DNA from: Caulochytrium protostelioides
Taxonomy: Eukaryota; Chytridiomycota; Caulochytriomycetes; Caulochytriales; Caulochytriaceae
Reading direction: 5' to 3'
Assembly: GCA_003615045.1 (NCBI GenBank)
Contig: ML014113.1
Span: 219,251 to 283,250, forward strand
Length of the DNA stretch: 64,000 nucleotides
In this document: one piece after another, positions 29,801 through 40,052 of the stretch
Numbering within the stretch: position 1 is the stretch's first letter
How the letters are laid out: each line of letters starts with the position of its first letter
The notes under the pieces: generated by a model
Told to the model about the DNA's origin: nothing
What the model saw: only the letters and a program-made list of their open reading frames with translations
The model's database searches: none
Position numbers and translations under genes: made by a program

Positions 29801-30649
29801 CCGCCGCCGTCGACAGAGGACGCCAACCGCGGCCACGCCTGGCGCGTGAAGCGCGCGCTGCTGCACCTCCTCCCCCCGCCGGTCGCGCAGGCGCGGCAGC
29901 GCGCCTTCGAAGCCTCCGACGCCGCTCAGGAAGCCTCCCGGCTCCGCAAGCAGCAGCGGCAGCTCGACCGTGAGCTCAAGTCGGCCGCCGCGACCGCCGC
30001 GGCCGCCGCGGCCGCCGCGGCGCTCGGCCGCGCGGCCACCGCACCGAGCGCAGGGGCTCGGACGGCGACGGTCGCGCCGGGCCTCATGACGCCCGTCACC
30101 GACACCGCGTCCAGCGCCGCGGTGTTCCGGCGCGCCAGTCCCGACGGCGCCGCGCGGCCCGTCCCGCTGCCGGCCGCGCGGCCCGCCGCCGGGGCGCCCA
30201 ACGCGCTGATGCGGTCGCCGCCGACGCCGACGCCCGCCAAGCGCGTGGCGGGCCCGGCGGATGCGCCGGCGTCGCCGGAGCCGCGCGGCGCGTCGCCCGC
30301 GCAGTCCGAACACGCGTCGCGCCACGCGCTGCGCCTGTTCGCGTCGCCGGGCGGCGGCCCCCGGCCCGTCACCGCGCCGGCCGCGCCGGCGTCCGCGCTG
30401 GCGAACGGCGGCGCCAGCGGCGTCGGCGCGCTGCCGCACGCGTCGCAGGCGTCCTTGGCGTCCATGTTCAAGAAAACCGCGACCGTGCCGCTCGCCCGGC
30501 CGAGCCTCGCGGGCTCCTCGCGGAGCGCCGGGGCGGCGGCGGCGGCGCCCGCGCGCCAGCAAGTGGCCCTGCCGCTGCACAGCCTGAGGCCCGTCGCGGT
30601 GCCGCCGGGCATGTCGGCCAAGGCCGCGGGCAAGCGCCCGCTGCCCTAG
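26840..30649 (+). CDS. Chromatin assembly factor 1 large subunit (CAF-1 p150/Cac1)
   Basis: CAF-1 deposits new H3-H4 behind the replication fork; its large subunit binds PCNA and histones. The 1269-residue product begins with a PCNA-interacting (PIP) motif at 13-20 (QQDIAFFF) and has a second at 492-499 (QPRLSGFF). Family-specific stretches follow: a segment around RLFLPYQLKSHATLAPRP, then from about 618 WKLIQFHLQWRPPYWGTW and DLEWEEDVSGDD, the CAF1A core, running into an acidic ED-like region. Near the C-terminal third, PHFPEVTKRHLEIAIKRIA fits the winged-helix domain of p150. The rest, especially the last 250 residues and the region between the PIP motifs, is Ala/Pro-rich and disordered. 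The charged KER helix of other fungi is not obvious. The ATG at 26840 has a strong context (GTCACCATG). It is convergent with the next gene, with palindromes between them. Confidence 0.92.
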   Translation: MSASDTPEKKRKQQDIAFFFQSSGRAKKVACDRHANASPPTAAARLPSVAPPVAVNSPASASAVVTSPPSAEKTAAALTSPSSAKKRAAARSRPSPLTSSASASAATPLPVASCAAQPATATATATPSTLPPPPPPSSSGTAAATTIATAAPAPTPRAPRSKEDKELPHIERGKVRFREPRLPLENMSTTLSLLVQFREFIDAPSVGPLDALPPQYHALLAHYVQDATASLDHVAQTVYNKMMPPRIDSGDDSLSESDDDADAVQDAGFSSDPSRDPRSKLAVDHIRKAIIAIADRVNYGGMRRTPPPPDVVAPSPGSTPALPSTTESAVLSTPVPSAEADLAIPSLALYRWEIKQPSLYFSPDVCRQIEQRVERRLAAKAHLASLVAEMPDAMYASLLAGGKVTQRNLVVAAAKPAKAAKLAKASSATDATAPSAAASSTVTASMIVPAPVATADMTDETLPAPVPPPKETAAQARARRTAEAEAAALAAQPRLSGFFSVRKPAHPAPAVAAAGGGRGAPGAAADGGAGGVPAAYRRLFLPYQLKSHATLAPRPAPMTPAAQAAFDALLADPAASAASLARDEAAARRANGRVGFFQRTARTAHRPRLAPNAADTTWKLIQFHLQWRPPYWGTWIRTADERDIRPRRPFARSRQLDYDVQSDLEWEEDVSGDDCSDAGEEDDEELAGGPGDSASEMLEDEDDGWLVPHGYLSDDEGMADGHGDGDEAMADAEAGGEGGPLSLSKLMKTAALPDATSGDPCQTAASRGMKRHQNDIVRRPVQICDQYVWGIQYEGDDAADRTHPSYNPLAVRIVACASFLVPNAPLVDAARPEDGAAIAEWDDALLSKDGMTIRFDAVHAAAKDGARDAKDAKGLEADDAKAAPKRGPFPQQRDPDLARLIDAQDTPHLPVLVEAARPHFPEVTKRHLEIAIKRIAVKGKRIRTAPGDVDPAAAALAPAVKPEFATDAASPTAPRTVDATPGLATTAPPPSTEDANRGHAWRVKRALLHLLPPPVAQARQRAFEASDAAQEASRLRKQQRQLDRELKSAAATAAAAAAAAALGRAATAPSAGARTATVAPGLMTPVTDTASSAAVFRRASPDGAARPVPLPAARPAAGAPNALMRSPPTPTPAKRVAGPADAPASPEPRGASPAQSEHASRHALRLFASPGGGPRPVTAPAAPASALANGGASGVGALPHASQASLASMFKKTATVPLARPSLAGSSRSAGAAAAAPARQQVALPLHSLRPVAVPPGMSAKAAGKRPLP

Positions 30650-30760
30650 CCGCGTCGGACGCCGACCGTTCAGCACGTCCCCCGGCTCGCGTCTCCTCCT
30701 GCACGTCGATTCGGCCCCTCCCCGCGACCGATGCTCGTCCCGGTGGGTCTTGAATTAATT

Positions 30761-30812
30761 ATTTAATGATTATTATTATTATATATATATATAATAATAA
30801 TAATCATTAAAT
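30761..30812. repeat. AT-rich perfect palindrome (22-bp arms)
   Basis: ATTTAATGATTATTATTATTAT (30761-30782, written as 20+2) is mirrored exactly at 30791-30812, with an ATATATAT loop. It lies in the 215-base gap between the convergent CAF-1 and membrane-protein genes and stands out sharply against the GC-rich surroundings. Confidence 0.9.
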
Positions 30813-30814
30813 AC

Positions 30815-30868
30815 GTAAACCGCAAAAAAAATATATATATATATATATTTTTTTTTTTTGCGGTTTAC
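30815..30868. terminator. Second AT-rich hairpin, overlapping the stop codon of the membrane-protein gene
   Basis: GTAAACCGC followed by an A tract and alternating AT (from 30815) pairs with alternating AT, a T tract and GCGGTTTAC (ending 30868). The arms are 17 bases of strong match, slightly unequal in A/T tract length (8 A against 12 T). The minus-strand stop codon (30865-30867) lies within the stem, so the mRNA of that gene would end its coding part inside a hairpin. A role in 3'-end formation for both convergent genes is an inference. Confidence 0.6.
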
Positions 30869-32615
30869 AGGGCAATATTGCGTCCCTTGCGGAAGAGAGC
30901 ATACGCGATGAGCGTGGCGCCGGCGATGGAGCCGAGGATAATAAAGACAATCTTGATGGTGTTGAGGCGCTTGCGGGACACGACTTCGCCGCGCGTCTTG
31001 GTCAGCTCGTAGTCGAGGACGCCGCGGAGGGGCACGTTGGCGGCGAGCGGCGTCCACGGGTCGTAGTAGGACGCGTTCCAGCGGGACTCCCACCACAGCC
31101 GGTTGCCGACGCCGATGCAGGTGTCCGGGTCATTGAGCGGGATCGTGGCCGAGTCGAGCGTCAATTGCACGGCGGCCCTGGTCGCATTGTACATCATCTG
31201 CGCGGCGGTCGGCACGGCGCTGACGGTGTACTTGCTTGCGACTGGGCGGCAGAAGTCAAAGAACTTGACCAGGAAGGCGCGCGGCGCGTTCGAGACGGCG
31301 AGCCGGTCGCCGTCCAGCACGTGGTAGTTCCAGAACCCGTCGCTCGTCGTGTTGACGGCTGTGCGCAGCAGGCGCTGCGTGCTGCGGCAGGTGAGCCCGA
31401 CAGCGAACGTGACGCGGTCGTCTGGGCGGTACACGGTGCAGCCGGGGCGTCCGCTATACGCGGCGCCGGTGTTCGCGAAGGGCACACGCAGCGCGTCGGT
31501 CGAGGCGCTGCCGCCCCATACCTGGAACGGCTCGGTGCACTGCGTCTCGGGCAGCGGCGCGAGGCGCTGCTGGTCGCACGACCACGTGATGGGAATCCCG
31601 CACGTGGGGCCCGTGAAGTCGCTCGGGCAGATGCACAGCGTGCTGTTGCTGGGGTTGGCGATCGCCGTGCAGCACGACTGGAGGCACGCCGTGTCGGTCA
31701 AGCCGCACGTGGCACAGTCGGGGTTGCGCTCCGGGCTGATAAACGCGCTCTCCACGAGCGTGTTGGAGCAGTTAAACTGCGGGTCTCATCGCAGGCGCAT
31801 CGATATCCGATGCATGCGTATGGGTCCAAAGCGGCAACGTGAGTTTCTTTTCTTTTTCTGAATGCCGTCGGTCCATGCAGAGACGATCCACTTACCACGG
31901 GGTAGGTCAAACTGTTGATGAGACGGCCCACGCCATTGCACGGCGCAGACGCCGCTTCCAGCTTCGCATTCATCTGCGGTAGGCCCGCAGCATCGAGCAC
32001 GAGCCCGTCTCGTGGCTGCAGGCGGCTCGACGCTAGCGCGGGCGCCACATTGATGCCCACCGCGACGTCGGCCGACGCGAGCGGTATCGACGACCCGCGC
32101 CGCGCGCGCACGGCCGCATACTCGGCCATGGCCTGTTTGAGGTGCGCCGCGCGGTCCTCGGCCGACACGCCCGCAGCGGGCGCTGCGGACGCTGCGTCGG
32201 AGCGCCGCAGCACAAGCGAGAGCCCGGCGCCCGACGTCCACAGCGCGTTGGCCTGCGCGAGCATCGCCTGCGTCAGGCGCAGCGAGTCGTCGAGGTACGC
32301 GCGCGCCATCGCCGTCCACGGCAGCCCTTCGCCGGGCGGGGCGGCGGTCGGCGCGGCGCGCGACGACGACGACTGGGCCGCCGGCCGGCCGCGCAGATGT
32401 GCGCGCAGCGCGTTCGGGTCGAAGGGCATCCCCTGGGCTGCCTCGGCGGCGCCGGCGGCGGCGACGGTGGCCACGACGCCCATGGCGGTGACGGCGAGCA
32501 GGAGCAGCAGCCAGGACGCCGTCGCGGCAGCGGTGCGCGACACCCGCCGACCACGTGACGCCGGCGGCGCGCGCGCGGAGCAGTACGGCGTACGGCGTAC
32601 ATGGACGCCGTCCAT
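30865..32615 (-). CDS. Single-pass membrane protein with EGF-like motif, two exons, family not recognised
   Basis: Exon 1 is 31896-32615 and exon 2 is 30865-31776, joined over a 119-base intron (donor GTAAGT, acceptor CGCAG), phase 0; the product is 543 residues. Near the N terminus a hydrophobic run (SWLLLLLAVTAMGVVATVAA) is a signal peptide or anchor. Exon 2 encodes a Cys-rich ectodomain with CICPSDFTGPTCG, the ending of an EGF-like domain, several N-x-S/T glycosylation sites, and a C-terminal transmembrane helix (IVFIILGSIAGATLIAYALF) followed by a short basic tail RKGRNIAL. Type I membrane topology at the cell surface or in the secretory pathway is inferred. Upstream in-frame Met codons exist at 32744 and 32669; 32615 was chosen because it places the hydrophobic segment close to the start. 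I do not recognise the family. Confidence 0.7.
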
Positions 32616-33616
32616 GGCGCCGCGGGCGGTGAGCACCAACGAGATCGCGTCCGGCGGTCGTCCGCGCATCCCCAATAGCGCTTCGGCAACAGCAAAAAAA
32701 AAAACAGCGCGCAACGGAGGGTCGATGGATGGTGATTGGTGCATGGAGTTCCTACGAGGCGGGCGTCAGCCGGATCCAGCAACACCGTCGCCGGACGGAC
32801 CACAAGGACGCCTGCGTTCATACTGTGCGGGACCGCCTTGTTGCGGACCGGGTGCCCGATGATCAGCCCGCCAAGACGTCGCGCGCGCATGATCCTCGCG
32901 GGTGCGGGCTGCTCCGATCTGAGGCGACGGCGGCGGCGTCGGGCCGTACACGCAGCGGGCGGTCGGCGACGACGCTCTCGCCGGCGCGACTGCATTTTAA
33001 AGGGCCGCCGCCCACGGCGGGACCGCGGCGAGATCCACATGGGGCACCGCCGCCCCAGCCGCCGCCCGACGCCATCTACAACCGCCGCGACGGGTATGCT
33101 ACAAGCATCCAGTCTCGTGTGCCGTCATGCTGATGTGCGCGGGGAGAAGACCTGGTTCTGTGACACGAGACGGCCTTCTGACGCCGTATGCGACCGTACC
33201 TATGAGATCCTGCCATGGATGCGGTGCGGGCATGTCTTTGCAGAGCTGCGTCGATGCATGCTTCTCCCGCACTGGTCCTGGGATGGGCGGCGCGTTGGGC
33301 CGCCTGATCACTCAACGGGTCGGATCACCCTCCCGTGCCGGCGGACGGATGGACGATTGAAATGTGGCCTTGCTTGCCGAAGCGCGAAGCGCGTGATACG
33401 TTCGCCAATACGAATAGTATGGTCCGGAGACGTCCGCCGCGCATGGCGCCGCCGCCGCCGCCGTTGGCGCCGTTGGCGCCGTCGCCGCCGCTGCCGCCCG
33501 CGATCCTGACGCCGACGGGGGCGCGCGGGCGCAGAGAAAAAGCGAGCGCCGGGCGGCCGCCGTGAGCGCCGATCCTCGCGACGCCTGAGCCCGCCGCCGC
33601 GAAGGCAATCAGGTTC

Positions 33617-33653
<37 letters not shown>

Positions 33654-34209
33654 TGCTGCTGCGCGACGCGCCGCCACTGGGGGCAACGCCGCACCTGCAA
33701 CACTGGCGAGAGGCCTATCGCCGCCGCATGCCAGGGCCGTCCATATCGGTCCATGCCGGGGATTCATCGGTACGGCAACGCGCACGTGGCATTCCCGGCG
33801 GCGGCGGCGGCGGCGGCGGCGGCCATGGGTGGTGAAGGAGCAGCCGAGAGCGCCTCGCGATGCCGAATGCGTCGTGCATTCATACGGGCGACCGATCGGA
33901 CCGGGCTCCCGCCACGGCCGTCGCCGCCACCGCCGCCGCCACCGCCACGGCCGCTCCGCCTTCTTTCGCCACCCGCGGGCCCTCGCTCGCCTCGCCGCTG
34001 CTGTTGCTGCCGCCCTTCATACCCGCGCCAGCATCGTCTCCAGACAGCCGCGCGGGTCCGGCCGACCCTGCGCCGCCCACGTCCGGCGCTCGTCGCCGGA
34101 CGCCGTGGACGCCGCGCACGCCGCGGATGCCCGCGCCCCGTGCGCGATAGCCCTCACCTCGCCGGTCCTGACCGCGTCTACAGCGACGGCGCCGGCGACG
34201 GCGCCGACG
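32616..34209. other. Divergent intergenic region before the 5-phosphatase gene
   Basis: No separate gene is supported. It contains a (CCG)n tract at 33616-33653 continuing into GCT repeats, and a (GGC)n tract at 33797-33822. The 5-phosphatase frame is open back to 33829 without an ATG before 34210, so part of this stretch may be coding if an upstream exon exists. Confidence 0.5.
33616..33662. repeat. (CCG)n/(CTG)n trinucleotide tract
   Basis: About twelve CCG units are followed by GCTGCTGCTGC. It is upstream of the 5-phosphatase gene and outside recognised coding sequence. Confidence 0.9.
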
Positions 34210-34312
34210 ATGGCGCCGTCCACGGCGACGGCGGCCCCGACATCGCCCGTCATGGCCGATCCCATCGCAGACGCGAAACTCCGTGCGGTGCCGGCGGCGT
34301 CCGTCACCGCCA

Positions 34313-34352
<40 letters not shown>

Positions 34353-37300
34353 CACGAGCATGAGCGCCGCCGCGGCGACCGCGCAGGCGCCGTCCATCGC
34401 GCCATGGCCGGCGTCGCCGCCGCGGTCGCCCGCGCTATCCGCCACGGCCATCGCATGCGGCCCTAGCAGCCCGCGCCCGGCGTCCGCCCACCTCCACCGC
34501 ACGGCCGCCGCCCGCGCCGGCGCCCTGCCGCGCGCTACGTCCGGCGCCGCCCTTCGTCGGCACCGGGGCCATGCCCTGGGCCGCCCCGCGACCGTCGTCG
34601 CCGACGGATGCGCGACGGCGCCGGGCCTCCGCCGCAGCGGCACCCGCTCGGCCACGGGCTCGCCCGTCGGCTCGATGGCCTTTCCGGTTGTCGCCCACGG
34701 CGGCGGCGGCGGCGGGACGGACGGCCATGCCGCGCGCCGGCCCTCGGTGCGGCAGCTGGTGACGGGCGTCGGGCGTCGCCGCGAGGCCGGCCCCGCGCCG
34801 TTCACGGCCTCGCCGCCCATGGCGCACCCGCCGCCGAGCCCCATCGCCGCCGTCGTGTCGCCGTCGCCCGCCATCGAGCGGCCCGAGCTCGCGTCGCCCG
34901 ACCCCAGCCTGGCGCCGCTCCGCCGCGCCAGCAGCGCGAGCCACGTCGGGTTCCTCTTCCGCCACGGCTTCGAGGACGGCGGCCTCTTCGGGTGGAACCG
35001 CGCGCGCCGCGCCAGCAGCCGCTTCATGGACGGCGCCGACGCCGCCGAGCCGCCAGGGACGCCCCACCCGGCCGACCTGGGGATCGTGAGCGACGGCGAC
35101 GACGGCGGCGCGCGCCACGGAAGTCTGCGGCGGCGGCCGGCCGGCGGCCGCGCCGGGGGCGCCGGCAGCGCCGGCAGCAGCCCCTTCGCCCGCCGCGGCG
35201 CGCGCCGGCCCCGCGGCGCGCTCGACGACCCGCGCCGCCGCGGCCAGAGCGTCGAGGACACGGCGCAGAGCCCGTCGTTTCGCGTAACACTCGGCAAGTC
35301 GCTGGCCGACATCAAGCGGTTCCTGCGCGCGTCGTTCCTGCCGGACCCCGTCGCGGCGACGGCGCGCGCGGCGCGGCCGCCGTCGGAGCCTCTGCGCGTG
35401 GCCGTCGTCACGTGGAACATGGGCGGCCGGGTGCCCGAGCCCGCGACCGATCTCTCGGAGCTCGTCGCCGCCGCGCGCGAGCGCGTGCCGGTGCTCGTGT
35501 TCGGCAGCCAGGAGTGCAGCGCTTCTATCGAGCGGTCGCTGCTCAGCCCGCAGAAGCTGGCGTGGGAGGCGCGGCTGAAGCGGGAGATCGGCGACGAGTA
35601 CGTCATGCTGACGAGCGAGAACCTCGCCGCGCTGCATCTGTGCATCTTTGTCCGCAAGAACCTGCAGCGCCGCTGCCGCGCGATCCGCGCTGAGAAGGTC
35701 GTCACCGGCGTCGGCAACGTCATTGCCAACAAGGGCGCGCTCGTCATCGGCTTCCAGATCGACCAGACGCGGCTGCTCTTTGTCAACTGCCATCTCGCCG
35801 CCGGCCAGAGCAAAGTCGCCGACCGCAATAACGGCGTGCGCCGCATCCGCAAGGAGCTCCGGCAGCTGCTCAACGAGCCGAAGCGGCTCGACCACAAGTC
35901 CATCGCAGCCGACGGCGACGCGGCCCTGCCGTCCTCCATTTCGCTCGCCAGCAATGTCTCGGGCTACATGGGCAAACCGGGGTCCTCGCTGTTGCCCTCG
36001 CGGCGCAACAGCAACGCGACCTTGCCCACCACCGGCCCCAGCGGCGCTACGAAGCCCCTGGCGCTGCCGTACGAGACAGCCTCGCCGCAGGGCAGCCCCG
36101 AGCACAGCCCCATGTTGCCGAGCAACGACCGGATGATGAAGAGCACCTCGGAGCGGCAGATGGCCCCGCAGGCTCATCGCCACGCGTCCTCGCAGTCCAT
36201 CCCGCGGCGCCTCGACCTCGCCGGCAAATCGCACGCCGCGGCGCGCGCGACCAGCATCAGCGAGCGCGACCTCGACAGCGATGCCAGCGCCAACGCCAGC
36301 GCCAGCGGCGTCCTTGACGCCGCCGCGGCGTCCTCGCAGGACGCCACCGCGCCGATCGCCTGCACGCTGCGCGGCTCGCCGCCCCGGCGTTTCCGCGGGC
36401 CCAAGCTGTCGCGCTTCTCGACCCCGTCCCACGGGTCGACCGAGCGCATCCTGCCCGTCATTGTCACGGGCGCCAAGGCCGCGCGGGCGGCGGCGGCAGA
36501 CGCGCGGGCCTCGCCGCCCCTGCCCTCCAGCGCCGCGTCCGTCACGCCGCTCGCGTCCGCCGCGGCGTCCGGCCCGGCGCCGCCCTCGGAGCCCCGCCGC
36601 CGCGCGCGCCGCGACAGCGCCGGCAGCGACCTCCTGCTCAGCACGGCATCCCGCGTCCCCCTCCACGTGGACACGGGTTCCGTCTCGAGCGCGGTGGCGG
36701 GCGGCCCGGCGGCGACTGCGGCGGCGGCGGCAGCGCTGACGAGCGCGACGCACTCGCGGCACAGCACGCGGCCCGTGCAGCCGTACGACTACGTCTTCTG
36801 GTTCGGCGATCTCAACTACCGCGTCAGCGGGCCGCGCGACGCCGTGTTCGCTCGGCTGAAGGAGGGCCGCATCGACGCGCTGCTCGAGATGGACCAGCTG
36901 ACCACGGAGCGGCGCAAGGGCCACGTGTTTGGCGAGTTCGACGAGGCCGGCATCACGTTTCTGCCCACGTACAAGTTCGATCTCGGCGCGAAGCACTATG
37001 CCTCGGTCGCCGCCGTGCAGACGACCACCACGACGGTCGCGCCCCTCGGGCCCGGCGGCGCCGCCGCCGCCACGACTGCGACAACGACAACGACGGCGGC
37101 GGCCGTCACCGCCTCGGCGTCCGCCGACGGCGTCGTGGCCGCCCTCGCCGTGCTCGCCGAGTCTGCGTCGATCAGCCCCTCGGATGACCCGGATGCGCCG
37201 CGGTCGGCCGCCACCTCGGTGATGACCCAGAGCCTGTCGCGCACCGAGGAAGTACCTCTGCGGCTGCTGCCCGTGCCGGACGCGGCGCAAGCGGCCGCGG

Positions 37301-39192
37301 CGAGCCGCGGCGCGACGCCGACGGGCGTCGCGGTCGGCTTGAGCGGCCGGCTCGGGCTCGGGCTCGGCCCTGGCCCGGGCGCCGTGAGCGACCTAGTGAC
37401 GTCCTCGCTCGTGATGGGCACGGCGGCGGCGTCGCTCGGGACGGCGGCGGCCGCGGGCGCCGCGAGCGCCGCGCTGCTCGTGTCATCGCTCGCCCACGCG
37501 TCCGCCCCGGCCGGCACCCGGCTCGCGCTCTCGGAGCTCCTGCCCGACTTCCGCGGCATCGACAGCGTCTACGACACGAGCTCGAAGCAGCGCGTGCCGT
37601 CGTGGACGGACCGCATCCTTTTTAAGGCGATCAAGCATGCGCACCACGCCGTTGAAGAAGAAGCCGCGGCAGCCGCCGTCGATGCCGTGGGGGCCGCCCA
37701 CGTCAGCGCCGCGCGTGCCGACGTCGTCGACGCCGGTGCCGAGGCCGATGCTGACGCCGAGGCCGCGGCGTCGGGGCAGGCGCCCTTCCGTGCCTCGACG
37801 GCGTCGCACGATGGTGGTCCGCCAGGCTCCACGTCCTCGCCCGCGCTGCCGCTGCAGAGCCGCCGGCCGCCGCCGCCGTCCTCCGATCCCCCCGTCCATC
37901 CTCCACGCATCGTGGCCGATCGGTACACCTGGATCCCGGGCATCACGTGCTCGGACCACAAACCCGTCGTTGGCTGCTTCACGCTGCCCGAGCAGCTGCT
38001 CCTTGACGACGCGCCCTTCACGCCGTTCCGTCTCGGCGCCGGCAAGCACCGCCGCCCGTCCGTGCTGCCGGGCTTCCCGCACGGCCTCGCGTCGCCGAGC
38101 GCTGGCGACGTGGTGTCGCCCGTGTCCGTACCGCCCTCGGGTAGCGCGACGCCCTCGACGACCACGTACCCGGCGAGCACGCACCGGCGCAGCGTGTACC
38201 GCTGGTTCGCGCGGCCCTCGGTCACGAGCCTCGCGCCGTCGCTGCCGGCCTCGATTGACGGCACGGCGCCGTCGTCGTCGCACGAGACCGGCGGCGCCGC
38301 GCCGTCGCCGCTCCGCGTCCGCGCCGGCCGCGGGCTCAGTCTCGTGCAGCTGCCCGGCACGCCCGCGAGCGCCACGTATCCTGCGAGCGCCACGTATCCC
38401 GCGGCGGCGGGCGCGACGGCATCCGCCTTCTCGACGCCGCGCGGCGCCCTCTCGCCGGTCGACGAGACGCCCGACGCGTCCCGGAGCGCGTCGCCGCCGC
38501 TCTCGGCCGACGCCGACGTCGGCGCTGGCGCCGCGCCCGCCAGCGCGCCCGTCCTGGCCGTCGGCAGGGCGTCGCATCCGTTCGACGCGGCGTCGCTGTC
38601 GCCGTCGCCGACCGCCGCGAAGCCGATCGATCCCGCGGCCGATGTCCCGGGAGCCGATCGATCGGGCGCGGCCGCGGCCGCGGCGCCACGGCTGTCGTGG
38701 TGGCGCTCGTGGCCGTGGCGGTCGTGGGTCGCGCGGCGGCGGCGGCGCCAGCAGCAGCGGGACCGCCGGCGCCAGGTCGCGGCTGCCGACGCCGCCGGCG
38801 CCGCTGCCGCCGACGACGCCGCGCGGCTCGCTGATGGCCCAGCGCGGCGCGGCGGCGTGGCGCCGCGCCGGCCGAGCACGATGTGGTTCTGGCGGCGCCG
38901 CCGCGCCACGACCGCGCGTCGCAGCGTGCAGCCGATGGGCCTCACGCCGTTGCAGACGCGCGTCACAGCCGTCACGACCGTCACGGCGGTCGCGACGGTC
39001 GCGACCGTCGCGGCGCCGTCGGCGCCGTCGTCGTCGTCATCGTCGTCACCGTCGGCGGCCGCGACATCGACGGCGACGACGGGGAGTCCGCCGCCGAGTC
39101 CGCGCAGCGCTGGGCTCACGGCGGGCGCGGAGGCCTCGCTGCCGCCGGCGGTGCCGATGGCCGCGCCGAGAGACCGATGTCGCGTCCTGTGA
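34210..39192 (+). CDS. Inositol polyphosphate 5-phosphatase with large insertions in the catalytic domain
   Basis: These enzymes remove the 5-phosphate from phosphoinositides such as PI(4,5)P2 at membranes. From 34210 the product is 1660 residues. All main catalytic motifs are present in order: WNMGG near DNA 35416, SQE near 35506, NKGALVIGF near 35728, NCHLAAGQ near 35788, FWFGDLNYR at residue 863, PTYKFD near 36964, KQRVPSWTDRIL near 37588 and TCSDHKPV near 37948. The domain, normally about 300 residues, is spread over about 860: disordered inserts of roughly 330 residues precede FWFGDLNYR, 200 precede PSWTDRIL and 100 precede SDHKP. There is no Sac1 domain. Tails of about 390 (N) and 400 (C) residues are low-complexity. 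The start is uncertain: the frame is open to 33829 but 34210 is the first in-frame ATG, and an unseen upstream exon is possible. Confidence 0.88.
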
Positions 39193-40052
39193 AGCGCGCA
39201 GGCCCTTCGGCCCTTCGGAGCCTCGCGCGATCCATCGATCGATGGCTGCGGAGCGGGCAGGCGCTCGCTCGTCTCGTCTCCCTGTAAGCGGAATCCTATC
39301 ATAGGCATTGTCGTGGTCGCTGTTTCGGTCGAATGGGCCCATGATCGCCGACCCTTTCTGGAGGGCTCGCGGCGCGTGGTATGGATGGCGACGCGGTATG
39401 ACGGCGCGCCAACGCGTGACGGCGCTGGGAGGGCTTGCCGGGAGCCAGGTGGCGTGCTGGCGACTCCCCCCGTCGCTGCGCTTGCCGAGCCCGTCGGGGG
39501 TTCCGGAGCTCGCCGGGGCGCGACCCTCCGAGGGGTGCCTTGAACGCCGCCGATCCGGCGTCCGAACGAGTATGGGTCATACCCTCCTCCAGCGGTGGCG
39601 GGAAACTCCGACAGGGCCGCGCGTGACGCGTCGTTGCGTGACGGCGAAGCCGTCCATCCGATCACCGATCTCCAGGATCAACCCCCGCGTTGTGGAACCC
39701 ACTTCCCTTGGCCGGTGATTGGGCGTCCTTCGACGTTCATCCGATTCCGACGTCGTGCGCCGACCACTTCCGATGCCGTGGCGCGGGCCCGAGAGAGGCT
39801 TCCGTCGTCACCGGCCCCTCGTCGTCCATGGATGCCGCTGCCGCGGCCTGGACCGAGCCTCTGACTCGACCTTCCTGATTGCCTGATCGCGTTCCAGCAG
39901 CCGTGGCGGGATCCTCTGCATCCATTCTGCTTGCGAGCCTCGCGCTGAGGCGCTCTGCGGCCGCCGACGCTCTTCCCCCTCGTTCCGAGTCCCCCCTCAG
40001 CGTCCGCGTTGGCCGGACGATTGACGATTGACGATTGGCTCCTCGGCCCGTC
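39193..40052. other. Intergenic region before the FIT-family gene
   Basis: No gene is seen. Immediately before the FIT start codon the heptamer ACGATTG repeats three times (about 40017-40037), the last copy forming ATTGG, an inverted CCAAT box; this may be the core promoter. The rest is GC-rich spacer. Confidence 0.55.

Noticed and set aside
27833-30676. Very long minus-strand open frame (947 codons) opposite the CAF-1 gene
   Set aside because: It is Arg/Gly-rich without motifs and exists because third-position GC makes antisense stops rare; the plus-strand frame has conserved CAF-1 domains.
34435-37290. 951-codon minus-strand frame opposite the 5-phosphatase
   Set aside because: Composition is that of an antisense shadow, while the sense frame carries every catalytic motif.
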